Source: Hypericum androsaemum
Lineage: Eukaryota; Streptophyta; Magnoliopsida; Malpighiales; Hypericaceae
Direction: 5' to 3'
Length of the DNA stretch: 64,000 bases
NCBI GenBank assembly: GCA_963995505.1
Contig: OZ023180.1
Span: 1,984,501 to 2,048,500 of the forward strand
Part shown: positions 10,250 to 22,184 of the stretch, piece after piece
Position numbering within the stretch: the stretch's first letter is position 1
Layout: each line of letters begins with the position of its first letter
Notes under the pieces: generated by a model
The model's input: the letters and a program-made list of their open reading frames with translations, nothing else
Told to the model about the DNA's origin: nothing
Database searches by the model: none
Position numbers and translations under genes: made by a program

Positions 10250-12577
10250 ATGGACTTCACGGAGGTGGAAGCGATCGAGGGCCTCCGGTGGGCGTGGAAC
10301 GCGTGGCCTACCACCAAGCCCGAAGCCTCTTCCCTCGCCGTCCCCCTCTCCATAATGGCCACCCCCCTCATGCCGTCCCCTGACCTCCCCGTCCTCCTCT
10401 ACGAGCCCCTCACGTGCGGCACGTGCGGCGCCGCTATCAACCCATACGCGCGCGTGGACTACCCCTCCCGCGTCTGGCACTGCCCCTTCTGCCTCCGCGG
10501 CCGGAACCTCTTCCCCGTTTCCTACTCCGGCATCGCCGAGGCCAACCTCCCCGCCGAGCTCTTCCCCACCTACTGCTCCGTCGAGTACTCCCCGGGGGGA
10601 GACGTGGTGGGGCCCGCCTTCGTGTTCGTGGTGGACGCGTGCGTGGATGTCGGTGAGGAGATGGGGGCGGTGAAGCGGGAGCTTCTCCTCGTGCTCGAGC
10701 AGCTCCCGGATAATGCGCGCGTGGGGCTGGTGGTGTTCGATTCGATGGTTAGGGTTTATGATTTGGGGTTCTCCGATTGCTCACGCGTCGTCGTTTTCCA
10801 CGGCGCCCGGGACGCTTCCTCCGAGCAGGTCTGTGCCCCCACCTTTCGGTTTTGGTTTTGCTTAGAGCGGGTTGATTTCGTGACCTATTGTGCTCATCCG
10901 GATAGCTTGAAATTTGTGTAACTTGTGTCTCAGATTCAGCAATTTCTTGCCCTTCGGCGAACGGGGTACGCTGGAATGGGGCTGCCCGCCCAAAAGCAGG
11001 GGTTCTTAATGCCTATCTCTGAATGTGGGTTCAACATATCCACTGCCATTGAAGAGATTTCATGTTTGGATGCTGCCGTGCCCGGGCATCGCCCCCTAAG
11101 GTGCACGGGCACGGCGATATCAGTCGCTCTGGGGCTTCTGGAAGGGTGTGGGGTGAATACTGGGTCCAGGATCTTGGTGTTTACCTCAGGGCCTGCAACC
11201 CTGGGCCCTGGGATTGTCGTGGATTCGGATTTCGACAAATCCATTAGAGCTCACAGGGAGCTCATCAGTGGTCATGCGCCGCATTATGTTAAATCTTGCA
11301 GCTTTTATAGAAGGTTGTCTCAGAGATTGACGGATGCTTCGGTTGTGCTTGATCTCTTTGCTTGTTCTCTCGATCAAGTAGGAGCAGCGGAGTTGAAAAG
11401 GCCGGTGGAGAAGTCTGGCGGGTTTATGTTGATGGGAGAGTTCTTCAATTCGGACCAGTTCAGGAAATGCTTGCGCCATATTTTTAGCCGCGAGGACGAG
11501 AACTTGACGATGTTTTTCGATGCGAGTATTGAGGTGGTGACTACTAAAGATATCAAAGTGTGTGGAGCAATAGGGCCTTGTGTTTCTCTTAGGAAGAAGA
11601 ATGATCTAGTTAGCAACCGAGAGATTGGGGAAGGTGGTACTTGTAAATGGAAGTTGGGTACCTTAACTAACAAAACTTGTATAGCTTTCTTCTTTGAAGT
11701 CAGTGATGAGCTGAAGGCCACACCCTCTGCATTCTTTGTACAGTTTATAACACGCTATCGGTACGGGAACATGGGGATTAGGAAGAGAGTGACAACTGCT
11801 GCCAGACGGTTTTCTGCAAACAAGGCAGACATTGCTCAAGGTTTTGACCAGGAAGCAGCAGCTTCAGTAATGGCTAGACTAGCAATTCATCGAGCCGAAA
11901 CATGTTACGCTCGAGACGTTATCAGATGGCTTGATGATAACCTTATCTGTTTTGCTTCCAAATTTGGAGACTATGTCTTGGAAGACCCGTCATCCTTCCG
12001 CCTTTCAACAAACTTCTCTCTTTATCCTCAGTTCATGTACTACTTGCGGAGGTCCCAATTTATTGATGTTTTCAACTGCACTCCTGATGAGACAGCATTC
12101 TTTCACCTTATGCTGAACCGTGAAGGGGTAGTGGGCACCCTTATCATGGTGCAGCCTACACTTTTCAGATATTCTTTCGACGGGCCTCCTGTCCCAGTTC
12201 TTCTAGACGTGCGATCAATCTCTCCCGACGTCATCTTGCTGTTCGACTCTTACTTCCACGTCGTGATCCATTACGGCTCCAAGATCGCACAGTGGAAGAA
12301 GCTCGGCTACCACAACGACCCAAACCACGAGAACCTCAGAAAGCTGCTGGAAGCTCCTGAGCTCGACGCAGACGTCCTGGTTGCTGAGCGCATTCCCGCA
12401 CCCAAGCTGGTAAAATGTGACCAGCACAGTAGCCAGGCCAGGTTTCTCCTGGCCAAACTGAATCCATCAGTTACACAGAACTCGACCTACGATGAGGGGT
12501 CGGAGATCATACTAACCGACGACCTCAGCCTGCAAGATTTCATGGATCACTTGCAGGTACTCGCGGTGAGAGGATGA
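10250..12577 (+). CDS. SEC23-like COPII coat protein
   Basis: Inner-coat subunit of COPII vesicles and GTPase activator for SAR1, acting with SEC24 at ER exit sites. Exon 1 is 10250-10828 and exon 2 10934-12577 (phase 0, GT at 10829, AG ending at 10933), giving 740 aa, near the usual 750-780. The N-terminus ([17 protein letters not shown]) matches the SEC23 beta-sandwich start. The zinc finger is C-G-T-C then C-P-F-C around residues 57-80. A trunk (vWA-like) domain, helical domain ([14 protein letters not shown] region) and gelsolin-like end ([16 protein letters not shown]) follow. The end, [10 protein letters not shown], is the family C-terminus, so the protein looks complete. Exon 1 is strongly GC-rich compared with exon 2, a pattern common in grasses and other monocots. 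Plants have several SEC23 paralogues, and I cannot assign which one. Confidence 0.93.
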
Positions 12578-12977
12578 CGAAGACGGGATCTTGTACATAG
12601 TCATTGATAACCATTGGTGCATCTTGGATGTCTTCTCCATCTTCATACACAACATAGGAAAGGCCATGATGTTTATTGGAAGAGTTAATGCGCAATTTGA
12701 GGAGCTTCAGCCCTCGGGTTCGAGCTATATTGACTTGTTTGATTTTGTAGCTACAGTGGTTTTGTTATAGTGGTTTGGTTTGCTAATGTCTATTGGAGCT
12801 CCGGAGTTTAGGATTCCCATTTTTCTTCTTTTCGGTTTGTCTATTTAACGACTATTAGTGTCGCCTCAAAATTAAATTAGTTAGTTTATTGGGTATTCGC
12901 ATATATAAAACAAAAGTGATACGGTCACTAGTAAAGAGTTTTATATTAGCCGCACTATATTAAATAGTAATCAACCG
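12578..12977. other. SEC23 3' UTR and spacer
   Basis: Transcribed 3' UTR presumably covers the first 200-300 bp. No gene or repeat recognised in the remainder. Confidence 0.4.
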
Positions 12978-12986
12978 AAAAATATA

Positions 12987-13251
12987 GGGAAAAATTTATT
13001 TTAGTACCATGTAGTATAGCCCAAAATTACTTTAGTACTATGTGATAAAAAATCTATCAATCGAGTCAAACCACAGTCAATTTACATCAATTAGGTCCAC
13101 GGAGAGGGTACTAAAGTGATGTAAATTGACACTGCCCTTAGACCTAAGTGATCTAAATTATCTGTGGTTTGACTCGATTGATAGATTTTTTACCACATGG
13201 TACTAAAGTAATTTTGGACTATACTATAGGATAGTAAAGTGGTCTTTTCCC
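12987..13251. mobile_element. 265-bp foldback MITE, Mutator-like, with 9-bp TSD
   Basis: It starts GGGAAAAATTTATTTTAG and ends in CTTTTCCC. The first ~90 bp are the inverted complement of the last ~90 bp (both hold the TCAATCGAGTCAAACCACAG block or its complement). Perfect 9-bp flanks AAAAATATA lie at 12978-12986 and 13252-13260. The terminal sequence is clearly related to the larger element at 21113-22184, so the two are one family. The 9-bp duplication and long inverted ends suggest the Mutator superfamily. No coding capacity. Confidence 0.88.
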
Positions 13252-13470
13252 AAAAATATATTAAATAGTAAGCTTTTTTTAATAATATTAAATAGTAAGC
13301 TTTAGACCATTAAAATTCTAAAAATATAAAAAAGAAATAATAAACCTTGTCTCATCACATATGCTGATTATATGGCCATGAGGTATACGAACACCGAATC
13401 AACTAATTTTTCCTTAAAAAAATCAACTAATTTTTTTTTGAGAAAATAAAAACCATTGCATATAAATTGA

Positions 13471-16400
13471 TTACGTAGGGTGGTCAGAGAACAACAAGTT
13501 ACATAGCTCCAACGGCGGATGAGATGACCAATTAAGGGGACAGAGACGATTTCTCGTCTGAGTGGCAACCCAATTGGCGATCTCATTCGTCATCCTAGGA
13601 GAAAAAACCAAACTACAATTAGCAAGTTTCCTAATTGCAAATCTAGCCAAGACAACTTCAATTTCCGAACGCCAATCAATCGAGGAAGATTGTTCGTTGA
13701 TGAAGTCAACCGCAATCTTGCAATCCGATTGAATGATAACCGTGGTAGTATTGAAACATCTAGCACAAAGGTCAGCAGCAGTTTGGATAGCAACGACCTC
13801 GGCACTCGTGCTCGAGTGAGTGCGCAAGATGAAATTCTGGCCTCCAATAATTTGGCCTCTGGAGTTTCTAGCAACCGCAGCCACGCCTGAATCATGATTC
13901 TCGTTGATCCACGACGCGTCACAATTTACTATCACCTCATTTGGTTGAGGTGGAACCCACTTCCGTGTTTGGGATACCATGCCAGCTATAGCAGCTTCAT
14001 GCCCGATTTTCTTTGCTTCAGTCCATTCCCTCCAAGAATGCTCCGCGATCTGCATAGCTCGCACAGGATTTGGTTCAATTCCGTCGAAGATAACATTGTT
14101 TCTCATCTTCCAAACCTGCAAGCATATGAACATTATAAGAGGAATGAGGGAGTCCGCTTTCACTTGAGACAAATCCTGCATCATAATTGCAAACCAAGTT
14201 CTAAAAGAAGTAGTATCAACATTTCTAGTCTTATAGCCAAAAGAACTATAAAACCAAGAAGTTGCAGCATAAGAGCAATTCAAAAGAACATGGGAAATGG
14301 TCTCAGGGTGGGATCCGCAAATAGAACAAATATTATTGGTAGCCATTTTCTGCCTCCACATAGTGTCAGCAGTAGGAATGGCATCATTCAACACCCGCCA
14401 AAGAAAAGTTTTTAATTTTGGGGGAATGTCAATCCGCCAAGTAGATTTTCAGAAATCCCTGTGCAAAGAAGGATCACCCTCATTAGTTTTAAAAGATAAA
14501 TATCCAACTTTAGCCGAGAAATTGCCATTCAAGGCATTGCACCATATGATCTTATCATCAAAGTCCACCCGTGGGGGTAGCAGAGCACGAATGGCATCAG
14601 CCTCCAGCGGTGAGAAAAGTTGGTCAATCAGTGAATGATTCCAGCCACCTCCTAAAATATTAATAAGATCAGAAACAAATTGGACAGAAGAATCAGGTGG
14701 TCTATCAGAGATGATTTTCTTGTGTTCCATTAAAGGAAGCCATTGATCAGACCACACATTGATCTTCTTTCCATTATCAATGCACCAAAGAGAATCATTT
14801 TTGATCAGTTCCTTGCCATGATAGAGACTTTGCCACATCCAAGATGATTTCTGACCCCTACAAGCATGCAAGAAATCAGTGTGTGGAAAGTACAGACCCT
14901 TAAGGATCCTGGAACATAACATATCAGGCTTGCATAACAATCTCCAAGCCTGTTTGGCTAACAATGCATTATTAAAAACTTCCATATCTTTAAAGCCAAG
15001 ACCACCATTAGACTTGGAAGAGGAAATTTTGGTCCAACTTCTCCACTGGATGGTCTTGCGATCGATATCACCCTTCCACCAATACCTTGCAAGGATTCCA
15101 TTTCACTTAGTGCAAAAGGTTTTTGGAAATTTTACACATTGCATTGTATACGTAGGAATCGAAGGAGGACATCTTTTACCATGATTTCTCTACCAGCCGT
15201 AGAGAGTAGTCTGTGTTTCCATGATTTTGCTCTCCTTTCAACCTTCTCCAGAACAAACTTTAGTGCATTCATCTTGGACCTTCCCCAAAGTGAAGGCATC
15301 CCCAAGTAAAGGTCATCGCGATTCATTTCCTTCATCTGAAGTAATCCCAAGATGCGATCTCGTGTAATCCTTGGACACCCTTTGCCAAAACAAACAGCAG
15401 ATTTTGAAAGGTTAAAAAGTTGGCAAGAGCAATCAGAAAAGGTAGAAAGTATCGACTTAATAGAATCAGCCTCTCGCAAATTTACTTCACCAAACACAAG
15501 TGTATCATCCGCGAAAAGGATATGAGTAAGGGAAGGACAATTGTTTGTTAGTTTATACCCATTTAGCAAGCCTAAAAAGTGATTATGTTGAATGAATCTG
15601 GAGAACGATTCAGAGATCAACAAAAAGAGGTAGGGTGACAAAGGGTCACCCTGTCTAATCCCTCGAGATGGTGTAAACCATCCCAAGGGATTGCCATTAA
15701 GCAACACAGAATAAGAAACCGAAGAAATACAAGAAAAAACACAATTAATCCATTTAATCGGGAAACCCATTTTGGCCATAATCAATTTCAAAAAAGACCA
15801 GTCCACCAGGTCATACGCCTTCTTTAAGTCTAGTTTCAGAGCCATTGCACCCTTCTTTTCCTTCTTGCAGCGGCTGAGCTTGTGGTAGACTTCATGTGCT
15901 AGGATGATGTTGTCTTGAATACACCTTCCTTTAATGAAAGCACCCTGTTGCTCACTGATCAATGCGTCAATACACAATTTAAGCCTGTTGGCAAGCACTT
16001 TGGAGAAAACTTTGTAAGCAAAGTTGCACAAACTAATAGGCCTAAACTGTGAAATGTGCTCAGGTGAAGGGGTTTTTGGAATCAGCATAATATAAGTACG
16101 ATTTAAATCAGTTGGAATAAAGTCATTACGGAATAATTCCTTAACAGATTGAATGAGCTCACCACCAACAATACTCCAATAAGTGTGAAAGAAGATACCA
16201 GAATACCCATCAGGCCCCGGAGATTTCAATCCCCCCATTTGGAAGGTAGCATCTTTGATCTCCTGGTTTAATAGTGGTCTCGTCAACAAAGAAGCCATTT
16301 GGTCTGTCACCACCGAAGGCATAGCATCCAAGATGGGACCTGCATTAGAAACCACATTTGCAAGGAAAATATTTTTGAAATAGTTAGTAACCATCTCAGC

Positions 16401-17569
16401 AATTTCAAATTCCTCTTCCAACCACTCTCCCCGATCATCTTTGAGTCTCCTAATTTGGTTTTGTTGTTTCCTATGGGTGGAAGTTGTGTGGAAAAACTTG
16501 GTATTCTTGTCACCAAATTTCTACAAATTAATTCTAGACCGTTGATGCCAAAACATTTCCTCCTGGGCATAGAGATCATCAAGTTCCATTTTTAGAGACC
16601 TTTCCCTTCTCTTGATCTCAGCAGTAAACTTAAGCAGCTGAAGTGCTTCAATTTTGTCTAGTTTCAGAGCAATGGTCTTTGCTCTCTCACCAAAGACTTG
16701 CTTGCTCCAACTGAGCAGCTCTTTACTACATATCAGTCCATGTTCAGCCAACTCGAAGTCGCTGACCCCCGGACAGGATGAGACCAAGCTTTATTGATGA
16801 TATTCCCACATGCAATTTTCTTTGTCCACATGGACTTAAAACGAAAGAGCTTTCTTCTACAACCTTTTAGGAAAGTATCCAGGATGAGGTAGGCATGATC
16901 CAAGCCCACCATTGGCCCATGAAATACCAGGGCAAAAGGGAAAAGATTCCCCCAGGAAGGATTAGCAACAGCCCGATCCAAACGCTCAAGAATGTGTGCA
17001 TCATCCTCCTGATTATTTCTCCAAGTGAAGGGATTCCCTTGAAATCCCAGATCAAGAAGACCACCATTAGGAAGGAAATTTCTAAAACCTTCCATTTGAC
17101 GAAGGGAAGGAGAATTTCCACCTCTCTTTTTCTCCTGATTACAAAAGGAGTTAAAATCTCCCATGCACAGCCAGGGTGTGCTAGGGGGAAGAATATTATT
17201 ATTCATACTTTGCCAAAAGTTTGGTCGCTTCGAGCCATCCGGTTCACCATAAATCAAGCTGGAGCTCCAACATTTACAAGTACTCACTTCCTTACAGTCA
17301 AGTGAGATCCAATTTGTACAACCATCAGTAATAGTAACGTCAACCTCATCGTTCCACCATAAGGCCATGCCACCACTTCTCCCAACTGGATCCATGTACC
17401 AAGCCTTGGTGAACCTACAGTTCCTTCGTAGCTTCTCCATCCTCACTCTCCTCTGTAAAGTTTCCATTAAAAATACCATACTCGGTCTGTGTTTCTTAAT
17501 AAGTCCTTTCAGGACTTGAACTATCAAAGTCCGACCAAGACCTTGACAGTTCTACGAGATTGTAATCAT
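13471..17569 (-). pseudogene. LINE ORF2 (endonuclease, reverse transcriptase, RNase H), broken
   Basis: Begins at ATG 17569, with an in-frame stop five codons later where relatives have Trp (the CQGLGR motif follows). Domains in order: APE endonuclease (17527-16733, with METLQ, the catalytic GDFN, and LDRA, but LDHAY in place of the usual SDH); reverse transcriptase (16421-15132, with FRPISLCN, the catalytic FADDT, and IRQGDPLSPYLF); zf-RVT (14985-14300); and RNase H (about 14000-13600, with NCDAS, AEV and QSDC acidic residues). Frameshifts lie near 16750 and 15060-14990, and stops near 16521 and 14449. RNase H at the C-terminus is typical of plant L1 lineages. Confidence 0.9.
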
Positions 17570-17757
17570 TTGGGGGTGGGTGGCCTTGGGGCTGCCACCC
17601 TTGCCCTATCCGACTAGTTACTGCTTGACCCAATTTGAGTTTCAGCAACCCCCTCCTGATCACTATCTTCAGGGATGCTCAACTTAGTTGATCTTTTCTT
17701 CCCCTTTAAAGAGGAACTTTTGGTGAATTTCCTGAAAATTCTCCTGGTCCTCCCTCC

Positions 17758-19305
17758 CTATGATGTATTGCCGACAGACATCCGGTAGGGCTCACCATCC
17801 CAATCATCAATATATGCCTCCTCCTCCATTGAGTAGGCAAAGGAAGCACCTGAACCGGGCATTGAAAAATCACCAGCCAGTCCACCAACTAATCTTTTCT
17901 TATTGGCCTTTGGCAAATTAGTAATCCACAGGGGGAGCACCTGCTTCAAAGAACTTTTAAGGTTTACACTTGGGCTAGCCAGAGGAATGAGTCCACCACT
18001 GGGAGAAGGGGCTAGAGAAACATCCTTCTTTACTTTTTGTAGGCCCAACAAGCCCAATTCTAAAGCAGAAAAGGTCGGCACAGATACCAACATAGTGGGT
18101 GAACAGGGAACCCCACTAGGCGCCGAGGTGGCGCCTGCAACCGTCGAAATTGGAGAGAGAAGCCCACGTGCCTCAGGGACTCCATCTACAAGAAACCTCG
18201 ACTCCCCCAAAATAGCATTGTCAGACGGCTGTAGCACAGAGAAATCATAATTAATGGGACTAACAACCTTCCTGGATTGGATTGAGGAAGGTAGAGAACC
18301 AGATATTTTACCAATGTCACCTCCAGACCTCGATACGTCCCCCACAACAGGAAAATCAACAGTTTTTTTCCCAGAGAGCACAATTTCGGCGTCCGAGCTA
18401 GGATAAATTGTTTCCCCTCCAAGACCCTCCAAAGACGATGGCAGGGCCTTGAACTTATCAACCAGATTAATATACTGATCGGCTGTAGCAACTGAATCCC
18501 TCACTTTGGATAGCTACTTATCGAGGGGACGAGAAAAGGAGCTAGAACCCGATCCACACCCTCTCCCCCTGCCAACGGAGCGTTAGTGAAAACGATTGTA
18601 ACTCCATCCATAGTCAGCTCAAAGCCACTCACCAAAAGGAAGTTTCTCGGAGCTACCTTCCGGGAGAGAAGCCAACTGTGAACTGCAATCCTTCAAAGAG
18701 TGACCCAGAAACCCACAAGAAAAGCAAAACATAGGGAGATTCTCATATTTAAATTCAATCAGCTTATCAGGGAGGTCCTCCCTCTGAAGACTGAAGCTCG
18801 AAAGAAGAGGCCTATCTAGATAAAAATTAATCTTGAGCCTGAGTCTAGAAGTCTTGTTTCTGGAATCATCGACCTCGTCAAAATGAACAAGACCAACAAA
18901 CTGTTCACCAATGGCCAAGGCCGTATCTGCAGATATGTAATTTGGTGGTAACCCAATCACTTGAATCCAGAAAATAGTTTCACGGAAACTAACCTCTGAC
19001 CAGTGGAGATTCTGATCCCATTCTTTTAGAATCAGATGGAAACCTGACACCGACCATGGACCGCCATCGATGGCCCGAACTTTATGAGTAGGGTTGAGGA
19101 AGGAGATCTGAAACATATTAACTTAGAGCTTGATAACATCCACATGCACTTGCTCCACTCCCCACGAACGGCATAAACTCGCCTTAATGGATGGAGGATG
19201 AAACACCTTCCCCGTCAAAAGTTTGTAGATGAGAGTCACTTTTGAAACATCCACCCGAACCGCAGGCTTCGGTTTCAACTTCAAGGAAAGCATTTGGACC
19301 AACAA
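17758..19305 (-). pseudogene. LINE ORF1 (DUF4283 and zinc-knuckle protein), broken
   Basis: Read on the minus strand from 19305. The first 60 codons end in a stop near 19123. The frame then resumes with a DUF4283-type region (GGPWSVSGFHLILKEWD, 19050 downward) and a CCHC knuckle CFSCGFLGHSLKDC near 18710. A further stop near 18619 precedes a Ser/Pro-rich linker (18504-17758). Plant LINE ORF1 proteins bind the element RNA. The two or more stops show decay. Confidence 0.82.
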
Positions 19306-19775
19306 AAACTAGAGAAAAAAGATACCCAAAGGTAACAAGAACACCAATTTTTAACAATCAACTTCCACACAAGTAACATGACTGGGTAATGTGGTCACTA
19401 GAGGCTAGGTAGACATTTTGGCATAGACAACTAACAGTTAGGGGTTGATTTTTGGTAATGGTCTCTAAAGGAGAGGTTGGGTTTTGGTAAGGGTCTCGAA
19501 ACGGGAGAGGGTTGGTTCTCCTAGAGAGAGAGTGGGTGCTCTCAACAGGAGAGAGAAATTTTTTTGTAAAAAAAAAATCAACTAATCTGAATTTAATCAA
19601 ATTAGACCATAAAAAGCGACGAGACTCTATTCAACAAAATGTAACATGGCTCTCAAAACTTTCGTACCAACCGATATTTACTTGACCAAAATAACGTTAG
19701 GTTATTTGGTCAGACCAGAATTTGGATAGTGTTTGAATAAAGATTAGACCACCAATCATACCATATTTTATAAAA

Positions 19776-20667
19776 GGATAAATTATTCTGAGGACCCTGG
19801 AGTTTGGCATATTCGTCTTTTACACTCTTGTATTTCCAAAATAAATTAAACAATTCTTGAAGTTCTATTTTATTATACTATCAGGTCCCTCACTGATGTC
19901 ATCAATAGATTTTTTCATGGAAATAACTTTACTACCCTTAAGAAAAAATAAATAAATAACCTATCTCTTGACTGACGAGGCAAGCTTCTTCGTCGTCACC
20001 GTCCCCAACTACCTCCTCAAACCGACGAAGATCTTGAGGTAGTCCACCGGCCTCGAGCTCCGGCCACCGACGGAAGTAGCCATTCTTTGGTCAAACTACT
20101 TCAAAATATCCAGGACCGAAATCGAGCAGACGATTGGCCCCTCTCTATCATCTTCTCTGGCAAATCTCGACATTGAGAGAGAGTAGCAATGGCGACGGAG
20201 CTGGGTTGGGAGGGAGAAGCAATCAACGAAGATGACAAAATTGACAACAATTCACTGGCACCGGTGCAGATCTCGGCGTTGCTGGCCTATCGAGTTCAGA
20301 CTGGCACCATCATCGTGGATTCTCGTCGCCGTTGCAGAGTAGAGGTCGTAAGTGAAGGAGAGATTGGTGACTTATTTGGTGGTCGCCGTCGGGACTGATT
20401 TTGTGTTCGCTGTCGTCAGGACTAATTTTTTGGCCGAAACTCGCTGAATAATGGCCGGAGAAAATGACCGGAGGTTTGGGTCGACCGAAGTAAGGTTATA
20501 ATAGTTATTTCAAATATAAAATAAGAAAAAAATTGATTGATGGCATCGTCGAGGGACCCAAGAGTATAATAAAACCAAACATCGATGCATTTTTAATTTA
20601 TTTCGAAAATACAAGGGGAGTGAGAGGCGAATATACCAAACTCTAGAGTCCTAAGAGTAATTTACCC
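19776..20667. mobile_element. 892-bp Mutator-like inverted-repeat element
   Basis: The ends GGATAAATTA and TAATTTACCC belong to inverted repeats of about 170 bp: the left 'ctggagtttggcatattcg' answers the right 'cgaatataccaaactctag'. Flanks TTTATAAAA (19767-19775) and TTTTTAAAA (20668-20676) form a 9-bp duplication with one mismatch. The core at 19970-20430 is GC-rich and holds a 69-codon open frame (20189-20398) of unknown content, possibly captured host sequence. Confidence 0.8.
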
Positions 20668-21015
20668 TTTTTAAAACCATAAATTTTCTTTGAAGACACC
20701 TTTGCTTTAAAACACTCGTCGAATTTCTATGGGCCAGACCCTGGGCCCCTGGCCTACCAGGATTGGTTCTTTCCCCCTACGTGTGTGTATATATATATAT
20801 ATGTTAAAGCACGCTTGTTTATTAAACTAATCAAGATTAGGGCGAGATGTAATTAACCAAATAATTAATCACTTTAATATACGATAACAGTTAAAACTTA
20901 AAAGTAGGGGCGTCGCTCGCGGATCCTCGTCGACGCCTCTGGGCAAGACACCTTCCTCGTAGCCGACAAGCATGTGATCATGCTTTGGCCTACCAGGATT
21001 GGTTCTTTCCCCCTA

Positions 21016-21046
<31 letters not shown>

Positions 21047-21112
21047 GTTAAAGCACGCTTGTTTATTAAACTAATCAAGATTAGGGCGAGATGTAATTAA
21101 CCAAATAATTAA

Positions 21113-22184
21113 GGGAAAAGTCCACTTTCGTACCCTGTGGTATCGACCAAAATTACTTTAGTACCCTGTGGTAAAAAACCGATCAATCGAGTCATACTTA
21201 TTCCAATTAACATCAAAAAGGGCCTCGGGCAGCTGCCCGGAGCTGCCCGAACTTACCCGCCCGCTGCCCGGGCCACGTGGTCAGCCACGTCACCAATTTT
21301 GATGACGTGGCGCCATGTCACCCCTCCTCCTCCTCCTCCGATTTTCCTCCTCCTCCTCCTCCTCCCCTCCTCCTCCTCCTCCTCCTCCTCCGCCTCCTCC
21401 TCCTCCGCGTTCCTCCTCCTCCTCCTCCTCCTCCTCCTCCTCCTCCTCCCCTCCTCCTCCTCCTCCTCCTCCTCCCCGCGTTCCTCCTCCTCCTCCTCCT
21501 CCCCGCGTTCCTCCTCCTCCTCCGCGTTCCTCCTCCTCCTCCTCCTCCCCTCCTCCTCCTCCTCCTCCCCGCATCCCCCTCCTCCTCCCCGCGTTCCTCC
21601 TCCTCCTCCTCCTCCCGGCGTTCCTCCTCCTCCTCCTCCTCCCCGCGTTCCTCCTCCTCCTCCGCGTTCCTCCTCCTCCTCCTCCTCCTCCTCCTCCTCC
21701 CCGCGTTCCTCCTCCTCCTCCTCCTCCCCGCGTTCCTCCTCCTCCTCCTCCGCGTTCCTCCTCCTCCTCCTCCTCCCCTCCTCCTCCTCCTCCTCCTCCG
21801 CGTTCCTCCTCCTCCTCCTCCTCCCCTCCTCCTCCTCCTCCTCCCCTCCTCCTCCTCCTCCTCCTCCTCCTCCTCCTCCCCGCGTTCCTCCTCCTCCCCG
21901 CGTTCCTCCTCCTCCTCCTCCTCCTCCCCTCCTCCCCCTCCTCCTCCTCCTCCCCGTCTCCTCCTCCTCCTCTTGGTGACGTGGCGCCACGTCATCAAAA
22001 TTGGTGACGTGGCTGACCACGTGGCCCGGGCAGCGGGCGGGTAAGTTCGGGCAGCTCCGGGCAGCTGCCCGAGGCCCTTTTTGATGTTAATTGGAATAAG
22101 TATGACTCGATTGATCAGTTTTTTACCACAGGGTACTAAAGTGATTTTGGTCGATACCACAGGGTACGAAAGTGGACTTTTCCC
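21113..22184. mobile_element. 1072-bp Mutator-like inverted-repeat element carrying a CTC tract
   Basis: Terminal inverted repeats of about 209 bp (21113-21321 and 21974-22184) differ by only about three bases. They begin GGGAAAAGTCCACTTTCG. The 9-bp flanks AATAATTAA are exact at 21104-21112 and 22185-22193, and the unoccupied site survives at 20860-20868 in the neighbouring duplicate. The interior is entirely simple repeat. There is no transposase, so it is a non-autonomous element. The near-identical ends imply a recent insertion. Confidence 0.93.
21322..21973. repeat. 650-bp (CTC)n polypyrimidine tract
   Basis: Almost pure C/T on the plus strand, made of CTC trinucleotide runs punctuated about a dozen times by CGCGTTC units (for example near 21411, 21479, 21700, 21898). 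Open frames exist in all six phases but encode only Ser/Pro/Leu or Glu/Arg/Gly runs, so none is a gene. Such mirror-rich purine/pyrimidine DNA can form triplex (H-DNA). Confidence 0.95.

Larger units (their letters stand above)
13432..19570 (-). mobile_element. LINE (L1-type non-LTR retrotransposon), near full length, decayed
   Basis: Target-site copies AAAAAAATCAACTAAT lie at 13416-13431 and 19571-19586. On the minus strand the element runs from about 19570 to a poly-A tail seen as a T run at 13431-13439. ORF1 has an RNA-binding region and a zinc knuckle. ORF2 has endonuclease, reverse transcriptase, zinc-binding and RNase H regions. Both ORFs carry stops and ORF2 has frameshifts, so it is inactive. 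It stands alone between two Mutator-like MITEs. Confidence 0.92.

Noticed and set aside
21137..22160. Long open frames in all six phases (up to 280 codons)
   Set aside because: They are translations of the CTC trinucleotide tract and its inverted flanks. Composition is only Ser/Pro/Leu or Glu/Arg/Gly and no homology is visible.
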